Part shown: positions 49,850 to 60,401 of the stretch, in pieces
Layout of the letters: each line of letters begins with the position of its first letter
Position numbering within the stretch: position 1 is the stretch's first letter
Assembly: GCA_038502055.1 (NCBI GenBank)
Contig: JAXRKN010000036.1
Location: 4,526,001 to 4,590,000 of the forward strand
Reading direction: 5' to 3'
From: Tanytarsus gracilentus
Taxonomy: Eukaryota; Arthropoda; Insecta; Diptera; Chironomidae
DNA: 64,000 bases
Program-made: the position numbers and the translations under genes
Notes under the pieces: generated by a model
What the model was told of the DNA's origin: nothing
Seen by the model: only the letters and a program-made list of their open reading frames with translations
Database searches by the model: none

Positions 49850-50629
49850 GGCACAAATCTAAAATAAATAGAGATTCAATTTTAATTCCATTTTGTAACT
49901 CATCACACTTTTCTAGTAAATTTTCTTAATATTTTTAATAATAATTTAAGTTTGATATATTTAATATACGAACCAACTTTTAACAAAACCTTACGCAAAA
50001 TAAAATCTTAACGAGAAAAAATAAATTTTGGTCTCCAACTCGATAGAACCTTTTACATTACGATGTGATATCAAAATAACCTGAATTTTCAATTATTTTC
50101 GTAATCAAAATTCTGATAAAAAATCGTCGTTTGTGCGAGCGAAAGTAAATAAAAAGAAAACCAAATGTATGCGCATAAGGCTCGACTCACGGCCTTGATC
50201 TTCAATATTTTTTCGGCTCTCTCGGAAATTTTTCAGTAGGGGAGCATAAATTTTTATGGCATGCTGTCATCACTATCTCATGCATCACAGTAGCATATCT
50301 ATCTTGAGTAAATATTTTGAAATCTTAAAAAATGTTGGTAAAAAATAAACGTGTTTTAATTCTATAGAAAGTTAATTAAATTTTTAATGATTTAAAATAG
50401 CTTAAATTTAAAAACGAACAATTCTTTTTAAATGACCTTGAATACTAACGCAGTTTATTCGTAACGTGATTGTCGCGTTTTATTTACTATCATCCGCTTC
50501 TCGCTAGAATTTTAATTTTTCTCTTTTTTCAACTTTACACACTTGGACAGATATTTTTTTATTTAATTTGATTTCTCTCAGTTTGATTTAAGCTCTTGTG
50601 GAGATTAAAAGCATATTAAGAGAAGAACA
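49850..50629. other. Intergenic DNA between divergent genes
   Basis: Upstream flank of the b5 protein gene (-) and of the GST gene (+). No other feature seen. Confidence 0.5.
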
Positions 50630-51619
50630 ATGTCGAAGCCAATTTTTTTTTATCACCCTTTGAGGTATGAAATGATAAGAAATAAAAAAGCTTTAAAATT
50701 ATGAACAATATATTTCGTGATTATTTAGGAAATTAAATTTGACAAACAATCATTTTTTAGTCCTCCAGCAAGAAGTCCATTGATGGTGGCCAGGGAACTT
50801 GGGATCGATATCGAGTTAAAGTACTGTCGAAAGTTCTTAATTTAATCAGCTGCAAATTAATTCAATTTTTCCCACACTTTAGAGAAATTGATTTTGTTAA
50901 CAGTGAACACCTGTCTGATTGGTTTACAAAGGTTAACAGTTTAAGAGTAATTTAAAGCTTTTATCGAATGAATAATTTCTTACCTAGATCAACCCCGCCC
51001 AAACAATACCGGCTTTAGTTGTTGATGAAGACTTCATCATTAGTGATAGGTAAATATTTTTTTTATCGTCTGGAATTGTTCACACAATTATATCAATTTT
51101 AGTCACGCGATCGCAATTTACTTAGTTGAGAAATATGCGAAAGACGATTATTTGTATCCAAAAAATGATTTGAAATTGAGAAGTGCCATCAATGATCGAC
51201 TTTTCTTCGACGCTAGTTTTTTGTTTCCACGCGGGCTAAGCATCTTTGTAAGATCCGTTTTAAAAATAATTAAAAATAAAAATATTTTTTTTAAATAGTT
51301 GCCAGTCATCATGCAAGGCTCACCCGAAGTCCCTCAAGAGAAAATTGACGGCATTCATCGCGGCTATAGAGTTCTTGAGAGTTATCTTACTCAAAATAAA
51401 TGGATGGCATCCGATGACCGCATTACACTCGCTGATCTTGCTATTTTTGCATGGATGGAATCTATAACTCAAGTTTTTACAGTCGAAAACTACCCAAAAA
51501 TCACCACTTGGTTAAGCGAAATGAGAAAACTTCCATATTATGAGGAAGCTAACAAAGCTGGTGCCGATTTGCACATTAATATTTTCAGAAATGCTCTAGA
51601 GAAGAATAAAAATAAATAA
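50630..51619 (+). CDS. Glutathione S-transferase, delta/epsilon-like
   Basis: Cytosolic enzyme that conjugates glutathione to electrophiles. Six exons, 50630-50664, 50761-50820, 50883-50931, 50988-51049, 51103-51247 and 51299-51619, join in phase to about 223 residues, the normal length. The N-terminal thioredoxin-like domain has the active serine region (HPLRSPPARSPLMVARELG), the cis-proline motif INPAQTIPAL, and the gamma-Glu-binding ISDSHAIAIYLVEKY. The helical C-terminal domain contains the N-capping box ASDDRITLADLAIFAWMES. The six small exons contrast with the often intron-poor GST genes of Diptera. AATAAA follows near 51630. Confidence 0.93.
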
Positions 51620-51758
51620 TTATCGAACAAATAAAATGTCAATAAAGCCACGTGAAATATCAAATGAACAACTGTTTAAATATTATGTCTCACTTCTTCA
51701 TGAATGCTTAAAACATTAAAAACATTTAGTCATTTTTTTGCTGTTAGGAAAACGAGCA

Positions 51759-52085
51759 ATGAAACTAATTTTTCTTATACTTTTCACCTTTTTGTGCTTT
51801 GTTGCTTCTCAAACTCAAAGATGTCCAAAAAATCAGGTTTATATGATTAACGGCCCAGGGCCTTATTGTTATCCAACTTGCTGGTAATTTTAAATTGAAA
51901 TTAAGACATAAAAATTTATTAATTAATACTTTAATAGCGGACCCAGGGGACCTCCATGTTATATTGATACAACCACATCAGGTTGGTTCTGTGCTGATGC
52001 TAACTACACATTGAAGTATCCTGCAAGCTCAAAATGTGGGAAGCAAAATCCATGTGTTCTCGACTGCAGCACCGTGACATGTTAA
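51759..52085 (+). CDS. Small secreted 10-cysteine peptide, TIL-like
   Basis: Exons 51759-51883 and 51938-52085 join in phase 2 to about 90 residues. The signal peptide is MKLIFLILFTFLCFVASQ. The mature part has ten cysteines, as in trypsin-inhibitor-like (TIL) domains, beginning RCPKNQVYMINGPGPYCYPT and continuing CCGPRGPPCYIDTTTSG. It ends with CGKQNPCVLDC and VTC. The block NGPGPxCYxTC, the intron exactly after that block, and GPRGPPC recur in the larger gene at 54221, so the two are paralogs. A protease-inhibitor role is a family-based guess. Confidence 0.85.
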
Positions 52086-52323
52086 AATTGTTGTATTAAC
52101 CTTCAGCAAAAATTGCAATAAAATATGCATAAAACTGCGAGTAAAATTTTTTGGAAATTTAAATTTAAAGTTAGAGTTGGTATCAAAAACTGAAATGTAA
52201 TAAAAACGAAGACGTTTTTTATTTAAATTTTGCATCAATTTTTTTTACTTCAGTTGCCGTTGCAAAAATTTTCCAAGAAAGTTTTCATTCGATTCTAAAT
52301 TTCTGAAGAAAAAAGTCGCAAAA

Positions 52324-53711
52324 ATGGGTCACAAGAAAAAGTCAAAGAAACTTCAAATTGAAGTCAAAACTTTGAGAAGAGATCGAAAGGATCTCATTCA
52401 TCAGTTCGAGAGGATGAAATCTTTTCGGCATTATTACGAAAAACAGTGCCAAGTCAATGCAAAGAAGACGAGAAAGGCGTTTGCAATGTTGAACGAGGAG
52501 AACAAAGCTTATATGGAAGTCCTTCACGCTGAAACGCTGGATGTCGATCGATGGCGCGAAACGGCTACGAAAAGAGGATGGCAGAGGGACGATTTGCAAA
52601 AGAACTTGAATTTTTTGCAGCAAGAAAATGCCAGATTGATGACACAGAGAAGCTTGATGTTCAATTCTTTTCCAACTGCGTTTGAACGTTTGAGTGAGGG
52701 ACACCCGGAAATTCCGCTGTTGAAGTAAAACTTTACAGAAAAAAATGTCATGGCTTACTAAAATATTTTTTTTTCAGAGAATTAAGTGATCATTTTGCAA
52801 AGGTAACTGATGAGCAAATTCAAGTTTATGGCGAAAAATCTTCACAATCTTCGGCTGCAGAAATCAGAGTGACTAGTTATGGCTCAGATTTGAAGCCTTT
52901 CGACTTGGGAGATTACAAAAGTGACTTTCAACTTCTTCAGCCCGAGCCAGAACCTGTTGAAATAGTTATCCATGGAAGAACGTATCCACCAAACTGCCCA
53001 CAAACTTCACGGAACGGAAGGCCACTTAGTCGATATGCGCCTCATCGTTGGGCTGATATGGGTGTGCGCGAAGTAAATAACGATGAATTTCCTGATGAAA
53101 GTCTTGGGTTTGTTGGAGTTGACGGAATTCCGCTGACAATCGAAGAGCTTCGTGAATTCAATATCTTGCCACCACTAGAAAGTGAGGATGAGGAGATTAA
53201 TCAATTTTTAAGACCATCACCAAGTGAATTTGTAGAGAGTGAAGAAATGCCTGAAAATAATCAAGAAGAAAACTTTGAAAGTAATTCATCGCATATAGAT
53301 CCTGACCAACTGGACAATTTGCTTGCGAGAATTGGAGATTTCTTAGAAAATCTTCGAAAGGTTCCTGAAAATGCTAATGGCAATCCTGAGCAAGAAGATC
53401 AAGGAATGAGTGTCCGCGAAAATATTCCTGAAAATTATTTAGAAGAGCAAAAATTGAAAGAAGAAACAAATGAGTACATCGAAAGTAACTCATCGAATGT
53501 TAATGCCATTTATGATCAAGTGGATCAAGCAGCAAAAGTTACAGAAGAGATTGAAAGTGATCAAAAAGTTGAAAAAATTGAGAAAAATTCATCGAATGTT
53601 GATGTAGAACCAGATCAAGCATTAAAAGTTCCAAAAAAGTTCTCGAAATTCAAACGTTTCCGGCGATCTTTATCAGCTTTATTCAAATGCGTACTTTTAA
53701 GCAAGAAATAA
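52324..53711 (+). CDS. Orphan coiled-coil protein, 444 residues
   Basis: I do not recognise this protein. Exons 52324-52724 and 52778-53711 join in phase to about 444 residues. The first 130 residues are strongly basic and coiled-coil (KKKSKKLQIEVKTLRRDRKD, then later NEENKAYMEVLHAETLDVDR and NLNFLQQENARLMTQRS). The middle is acidic and proline-containing (PPNCPQTSRNGRPLSRYAPH, PLTIEELREFNILPPLESED). The C-terminal third holds three loose repeats around ESNSS-(H/N)-(I/V)-(D/N), each followed by a D-Q segment. The tail is basic (KFSKFKRFRRSLSALFKC). There is no signal peptide or membrane segment. It lies between two paralogous secreted peptide genes. It is probably fast-evolving; the function is unknown. 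Confidence 0.8.
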
Positions 53712-54220
53712 TGTGAGTAGAAGATATATAAGAGATGAAGATTTTATCAGTGCTAGCGTATGGATGGACGCATGAAGGTAAAGCTTGATTAAAAAATTTT
53801 AAGAAGTAATTTTAACATTTTTTATCTAGATTTCATACTTTCGACACTGAAAAGATGGAGATGCATGATGCATCGTAATATTTTATTAAAATGTCAAAAA
53901 GTTTATTGTAAAACTTTATTGAAATATGAATAAAAATGTATAAAAAAATTTGTCTGTTTAACAGTTTAAGATTTTCAGGTTGCGTCTTAATTTAAAGCGT
54001 TTCTCTTTTTAATTTTTGTGCTTCAGATTTTAAAAATTATAACTGGATTAAATAAAAACGAAAAATTTCACAGAAAACTTGTTAAACAATTTGAAGGAAA
54101 ATAATATAATGAATTGTGTATTTTTCTTGAAGAAAACATTTGAATCAATAAAATACTCTTGTGTTTGACTGCATACACGTTGCTGACAAATTTCAGAATA
54201 AAATCTTCATCCGAGACATC
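53712..54220. other. Intergenic DNA
   Basis: No supported gene. A donor-like GTGAGT follows the stop of the coiled-coil gene at 53714, and a short ATG frame at 53735 could splice to sequence after 53829 to give about 48 codons. Nothing else supports it. Confidence 0.4.
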
Positions 54221-54858
54221 ATGAAGTACTTTTTCTTCATTCTCGTTATTTCCTTACTCGTTGCAATTAATGCTCGTAAAGTGCAAAGATGTTTTCCAGT
54301 AACTAAACCACCAGCAGCTCAATGTCCAAAGGGTGAAGAATTTTTGGAAAATGGACCAGGACCCTTCTGTTATCAAACATGCTGGTATGTAAACTATTTT
54401 TATATAAATTGGTTATTAAATAATTTTATGCTCATTTAAATTAGTGGACCTAGAGGACCACCATGTCGAATGGATTCATTCACTTCAGGTTATTTGATAT
54501 AATAATGTTTTAAACCTACAACTTTGTTGCAACAATATTTTAATTTTCTTTAGGATGCTTTTGCCAGGAAGGTTTCATTAAAATGTTTCCAGTGGCTAAC
54601 AATACTGGTGCTGATTTAAATAACCCATGCGTTCAAGAATGTGATTTCAAAATGTGCTTCGCATCTCCATGTCCTGGAGCAAACGAAGAATATCGAGATT
54701 GTGGTCCCACAAATACTTGTGACAATCAAGTGTGTAGAGGCATGCGCCCCATTTGCACTGAAGAGGATGCAGCAGTTTGTATTGCAGGTTGCTTTTGCCA
54801 GGCAGGTTATTCACGTGATGGTGGTATATGCGTGAAGGAATGTCCATTATATCCTTAA
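54221..54858 (+). CDS. Secreted two-domain TIL-like cysteine-rich protein
   Basis: Exons 54221-54384, 54445-54488 and 54554-54858 join in phase to about 170 residues. The signal peptide is MKYFFFILVISLLVAINA. The first domain runs from CPKGEEFLENGPGPFCYQTC through CGPRGPPCRMDSFTSGCFCQ to NNPCVQEC, and the second from CFASPCPGANEEYRDCGPTN to CFCQAGYSRDGGICVKECPL. The spacing and the CFC.xGY.R...G.CV...C ending are typical of TIL (trypsin-inhibitor-like) domains, which inhibit serine proteases in hemolymph, saliva or venom. The first domain is paralogous to the peptide at 51759, with a conserved intron site. The short middle exon carries just the GPRGPPC block. Confidence 0.88.
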
Positions 54859-55164
54859 AATTATATTTTCTTTTTGAGGTCAATTTTTACATTTTTAAAC
54901 CTTCAAGAAACATTTTTATAAATAAAAATTCATGAAACGTTTCAAATATTTAAATTGACTTTTTAATCTTCAAAATAAAATTTTGATTTAAGTGGGAAAC
55001 AATTTTGATTACACGCCATTTATTATTCATTAACAGTCGAAAAAAATTTTTTATATTTGAGTTGAAGTGAACTTTGAATGTCATCGTGATAAAATACACA
55101 TTAAAAAAAGTTTATGACATAAAAGACTTTCTTAAATTAATTATTTAGAATTTAGCTTTTTAAA
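54859..55164. other. Intergenic DNA between convergent genes
   Basis: Contains the 3' flanks of the TIL gene (+), with AATAAA near 54920, and of the CD36 gene (-). Nothing else seen. Confidence 0.5.
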
Positions 55165-57335
55165 TTAATACTTTGTATCGTTAATTCCTGATAGTCCGCT
55201 AGGCTGAATAGTTTGAATGCCAGAAGGTGGCTCATTTGGCTTTGTTCCTAAACTCTGTTGCATGAACATTTTGTATGATGCATAAATCATTCCGAGGAAT
55301 CCAAGGAGCATTCCCGAATATTTAATTACAGCGCTACCAGTTTGTGTCCTTGAATTTTTTTTATAGTTTAATTGTAAATAAAATTAAAAATAATTTTTTC
55401 CTATACCAGTACAATCCGTATCGCATGGTATTAGTGATCTTTTTATCAAGACTCATGCTTTCTTCAATCCAAAAAACTGGAATAATTGATTTTTTCATAT
55501 TTGCCATGAGGTCGAATTCTTCAATGGGCTCAACATCCATAGAAAATTGAATACGATTTGTGACAGTTACAGGAGAGCCTGTCATCTTAACGGCACATAA
55601 GGAGCATGAAAATTTTCAAAGAAAAAAACAATTTTTTACCATTTCAAATTCCAACTTCAATTCATGCTTCCTTTTATCTGGCTTTAATCCTTTCACTTGT
55701 CTTAGCAGTTGTGGATCGGCATCGAGAAAATGTGGCTTTGATGACAGAAGAGGTGCTCCCGTGCATGGATACCTAATTTTAATTCAAGACTTTAAGATTT
55801 TTTTAGATTTGAGCACTCACATATCAAAAACTCCCTTTGGTGGACAATTTTCTTGTTTTTCTTGTCGACAAAAGCAGTGCTGACTTGAGTCTCCCTGTAA
55901 TTTTTATCTTAATTTCCAATCCATAATACTTTAAGCACTTACTTTTAAATCGTTAAAGTTAATGGTAAAAATTGAAGTTGGCACACTATTGTAGTTTGCC
56001 TCTCTCACAAATGTCATTCCAAGTGATCGACAAAAAGCGGGTGAAAATGAATAAATGGTGTTTGATTTCTCCAGATACGGAGCGAAACTGAGAGTTGAAT
56101 GTTAAATAATTAGTTAAAAAATTTAAAGTGTTTTTAAAAATACTTACATTGTGCCATCGGTTCCATTTATTAAATTGCAAGAACCTTTAAATGCGGTTGA
56201 CTCAGGCTTGCCGTTGAACGAAATCACTTTACCAACTTTTTTAATATCTCTCACACCACGATTGACTTTGAAACGTCCAAGACTTGTGGCATTTTTCTAG
56301 ATGTTTAAAAACTTTATATTTTTTGTAACAAGCATATTCGAAAAAAATTGGAAATTCTTACGATATTAATTTAGCTAGAATTACAAAAAACACATTTTCA
56401 AATAATATTTTACTCACGCTACCGAACAACGAAATGCTGTAATAAGTTTCATTTATCACTTTAATTTGCTTTTCTGACGCAAGATTGGGACAAACGACTG
56501 ATGCTTCAAGTTCTTCTCGATTACAATCGATTCCCACCCCATCAAAAAGAATGTCCATAATTTTTGTGGTTAAAAATGGAGTTTCTTCAGGTTGAAAAAT
56601 TTGCTTAAAGGCATTAATCACGATGGCAAGAAAACCACTACGATCTCGCTTCGTTGCGATGAGACCGCTCTTTAAATGTTTTTTTAAAAAACGTTTTAAA
56701 TTTTGAAAAATTCTTGCTCTCTTTTTGCAACTCACCATCATGAACACGTGAGGAATTATCACAACATCATCAACCGATCCTTTAGTCAAGTCAGGTCGAA
56801 ATATATAAGTATTAACCATGTCAAATGAAACGGCATCTTCTTCCTCATGATCAACAGTGTTCTCTTTGTGCTTCCATTCACTAAATTTTATCATTTTTAT
56901 CCTCACTTTTTGCAATTGAAATTTTTACTTACTCAAAAACATAAGGACCAACTTCCTTCACAATTGGCTATTTGAAATGTTTTTAAATAAAATTTTTAAA
57001 GTTTGTTAAATAATTTTTTACCGTGTCTCCTTGAACAACTTGCAATGGATTTGTCAAATTGAACAAATAAACTTTAAATGTCAATGCAAACGGAGCTTTT
57101 TGCCATATTGATCTCATTTCGCTGCCTGGTTTCAAATTTAATTTCTGTGCACATGAAAAAATGTTTAAATTTTTTAAATTATACATCAAGTTATTTTTTG
57201 ACATGCCTGAATATTGCTGTCGATAAATTTTGGCATCGCGTAAAATCCGAAAATCATCGAGATAATCATCATCAAAAGCGAGAGTAATCCAATTTTTTTT
57301 GGACTGTATTTTTCCAAGAAAGCTAAAGTTGACAT
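55165..57335 (-). CDS. CD36-family scavenger receptor (class B)
   Basis: Two-pass membrane receptor for lipoproteins, lipids or apoptotic cells. Eleven exons join in phase to about 515 residues: 57207-57335, 57022-57144, 56933-56967, 56736-56880, 56418-56669, 56148-56296, 55943-56087, 55821-55894, 55640-55772, 55407-55585 and 55165-55348. The N-terminal membrane segment is LLSLLMMIISMIFGFYAMP. The ectodomain carries KLNLKPGSEMRSIWQ, VYLFNLTNP and PIVKEVGPYVFDEW, plus the cysteine-rich part (CNLINGTDGT, FCRSLGMTF, HCFCRQEKQENCPPKGVFDM). The second membrane segment is YSGMLLGFLGMIYASYKMF near the C-terminus. Intron 1 appears to use a GC donor (CAG|GCATGT). Length and architecture are normal. 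Confidence 0.94.
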
Positions 57336-57737
57336 TTCTCTTGATTTAATTTCACGATGCTACAAGTTCAACGACAGTCAGAGAACTAAAATTTTCACTC
57401 TTGAAAATGAACAATTTAACCATTCAACAGGGTTATCATGGGAAAAAGGCGGAATATGAAAGAGTTTAAAAAGTTTGAGTGGATAATTTCTGTTTAATCG
57501 ACATGGCAGTAATTATATGGGGTCACAATCAGGCATTTAATTGATTAAAATTTTGGGTAATCGATATGACTGGCTAATGACTAATTTTACTACATATGTT
57601 TGATGCGATGCTATAAGAGTTTCGATTTAAAATTATATCAAGTGATTTCAATAAATTTATTTCCAAATAAAGCACTAAATATTATAAATTCATATCCAGC
57701 TGTCACTTTAGTTTTAAAAGCATGCGTTATAATTTAA
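57336..57737. other. Intergenic DNA
   Basis: Upstream region of the CD36 gene and 3' flank of UBA5, both leftward. Nothing else seen. Confidence 0.5.
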
Positions 57738-59029
57738 TTAAATTGATTTCATTTGAGCCATCAAATCCTCAAGACTAATTTCGTCCTTAGGACTTGTTGT
57801 GGAATGTGGTTCATTGGAAGATTTTGATGGAGCTTCGAAAGAATATTTAAGACCCGTTGAAGCGCTTGTAGTTGATGTCACAGTTGCATTATTATCTTCG
57901 CTAACTAATTCTATGCCCCAATCATTTTCTTCATGGACAACTACGTGAACATCCTCAGATTGATCAATTTCCTCTTCTTTAGGCTTCGCTTGATACTCAG
58001 CTTGCCGTTGTCGACACCAAGAGTCATCGCATGTTGGATTAGGTCTCAGATCAATTTTTGGAAGAAAAAAAAATTTAATTAGATTAAGACTTAAGGAGAA
58101 ATTTATTAACTCACCCATTTTAGGAAAAAAGTCAATAAGTGCATTGTAACCGAGATAATTAGAAACATTGCCAAAGTTCAGAAGATATTTGAGAGTATTT
58201 TGAACAAGCATTCCAGCAACAATGCCCATAGTTGTCGGCAATGATGCAGCACAAACGCCTTCACGCTTTAAAGTTTTCTCATCTATATTCTCGGCAACGA
58301 CGAGTGGAGGTGCACAACCGAAACAAGCAAGTTCTCCAGGCTTTAAAAATTGAATATGACCAGACACTGCATTTTCTGATACACCCGATTCAAACCAGTT
58401 GAGATTTAACTCATTACATGCCGTATTAATTGCCATGCGAGCCTCAAAATTATCAACACAACTCAAAACCAAATCAACAGGAGTTCCATTCTCGGTTCCT
58501 CCATTGCGAATTGCATCGAGAAATTTGTCAAATGACTCGACAGTCGTGATGTTGTAATTGTTAGTGAGAATGCTTACATCCGGATTGATGAAATTGAGTG
58601 TCTTAGCTGCTGCATCGACTTTTGATAATCCAGCTTGATCGGGCGTAAAGAAGAGTCGATTCATGTTGGCCAACTCGACTTTATCGTAGTCAAAGAGAAT
58701 TAACTTTCCAATGCCGCAACGAGTCAACATGTCAGCCGTGACACTTCCAACACCTCCGACACCTAAATAAATTTAAAATGTATTAATGAAAAAAGTCAGG
58801 ACGCTCGAATTTTTTGAAACTTACCAACCACAGCCACCGATTTTGATCTAATTCTCTCATATTCTTTAACGATTCCCATTCGTTGAAGTGCCATTAATCT
58901 CGAATATGGATTTGTGTCTTTTACTTCACTGCTCATCTTATCAATTTTTTGTCTCGCATTTTTCTTGAGAGAATCGAGTTTGCCCTGCAACTCCTCGATC
59001 TGCCTTTGAATATCTTCAGCGTTGGCCAT
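57738..59029 (-). CDS. Uba5: UBA5, E1 activating enzyme for UFM1
   Basis: Activates the ubiquitin-like modifier UFM1 and passes it to UFC1. Exons 58825-59029, 58115-58762 and 57738-58051 give about 388 residues, close to the human 404. An N-terminal coiled coil is followed by the ATP-binding GVGGVGSVTADML and zinc cysteines (CFGC, then CDDSWC). The catalytic Cys239 lies in REGVCAASLPTTMGIVAG. The C-terminus holds the UFM1-interacting sequence (NDWGIELVSED) and the UFC1-binding SLEDLMAQMKSI. The second intron (58052-58114, 63 nt) has a strong GTGAGT donor but no AG where conservation places the exon start. It ends in TG instead, and unspliced it stays open and would insert 21 residues. Confidence 0.95.
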
Positions 59030-59196
59030 TATTTTATGTTACTATCTAATTGAAAATTTGATCTTAATTTATTTTATTTTATGATTCACGTCTGAATGTT
59101 TACGTCGACAACTTGGAGCAGTACAACAGCTAAATTTAAACACTTGCACTTTGTTACAGTGAAAATACTGTATTCAAATTTTAAAATAACGGTTTT

Positions 59197-60224
59197 TTAC
59201 TTCATAAAGTTTTTAAACATAAAATTCCAGCAGTCATTACACATTTTCTCAATAGAGCGAGTTGGTTTAAACATTAAGTCATTCTCCATTAAATTAATGT
59301 CAGCAAAAATTGATTTAATTTCACTATCTCCACATGTTTTAGTAATGAAATTGGGTTTCGTGTTTGAAACGCTTTTAAAAGTGTCCATTAAAATTTTTAA
59401 TGATGTTCCAATTCCTGAACCAATATTAAATATTTTAAGACCTCTAAAAGTTTTCAACTTTTCAACAGCTTTAACATGAGCTTCTGCGGTGTCCATAACA
59501 TGAATGAAATCACGAACACATTCAGGGCTTATTTTTAAATTTTCTCGCTTTTCCAGTACACTTTTAGCAAATAATGTCAAAATATTTACTTGCTGCTTTT
59601 TAGGATCTTCTCCAAGGTTTCCAGAAGAATGAGCTCCAATAGGGTTAAATATCCTCAAAATTATGCAACTAAAAGTGTCATCAGCTTTTTCTAAATCTTT
59701 GAGCATTTCTTCAGCGAAATATTTTGTGCGAGCATAAATATTTTGAGGAAATGGTGTCGCATCTTCAGAAATGGGAAGAAACTTTGGCTCACCATAAACA
59801 GCACAAGAACTGCCAAATATTAGTTTACGCACTTTGTATTCTGCCATGACATTCAACAGATTTATCAAGCTCACAATATTGTTGTTGTAAAAATCAACAG
59901 GTGTCTGATTTGCATTCAAGCTTTTTAAAGCTGCCAAATGAATCACGACATCAATTTTGTTATTTTTAAATACACATTGTAAATCGTTTGGATTTAACAA
60001 GTCACAAGTAAATTTTTTAAAGCTTTTACTCGTGATTTTCTCAACTTCAATCAATGGGAAAAAGTTAGATTTTTCTAGGGCAATGACATCATATCCAGCT
60101 TTAAAAAATAAAATTTTATTCACAACTTTAAAATCAAAAATTAATTCTAACCTTCAATCAACGCCAAAACTGTGTGACTTCCTATATATCCTGAAGCTCC
60201 TGTTACCAAAACTGACTCTCTCAT
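59197..60224 (-). CDS. Gale: UDP-galactose/UDP-glucose 4-epimerase
   Basis: Last enzyme of the Leloir pathway, interconverting UDP-galactose and UDP-glucose with bound NAD. Exons 60152-60224 and 59197-60098 join in phase to about 324 residues, slightly shorter than usual. The Rossmann motif is VLVTGASGYIGSHTVLAL. The SSCAVYGEP strand carries the active serine region, and the catalytic YxxxK is in PQNIYARTKYFAEEML. The following RIFNPIGAHSSGNLGEDPK and VRDFIHVMDTAEAHVKAVEK are strong GALE signatures. The C-terminal end (MCNDCWNFMFKNF) aligns with the usual terminal helix, so the protein looks complete. Confidence 0.95.
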
Positions 60225-60401
60225 TTTTAATTTTGATTAAATTCTTGTAAAATAAATTATATTTGGCGCAAAACCAATCAACGGCAAAAAATGTTGGTCA
60301 TAAAATATTTCATGAAATACAAAAAAAATGAATTGCAAAATACGTTTCACTCTCAAGAGTCAAAATTTTTATTGACACGATTATTTAAAACAAGTTTTGC
60401 A

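Noticed and set aside
53735..53930. Possible spliced microprotein of about 48 codons after the coiled-coil gene
   Set aside because: A donor and acceptor can be drawn, but nothing else supports translation; more likely 3' UTR.
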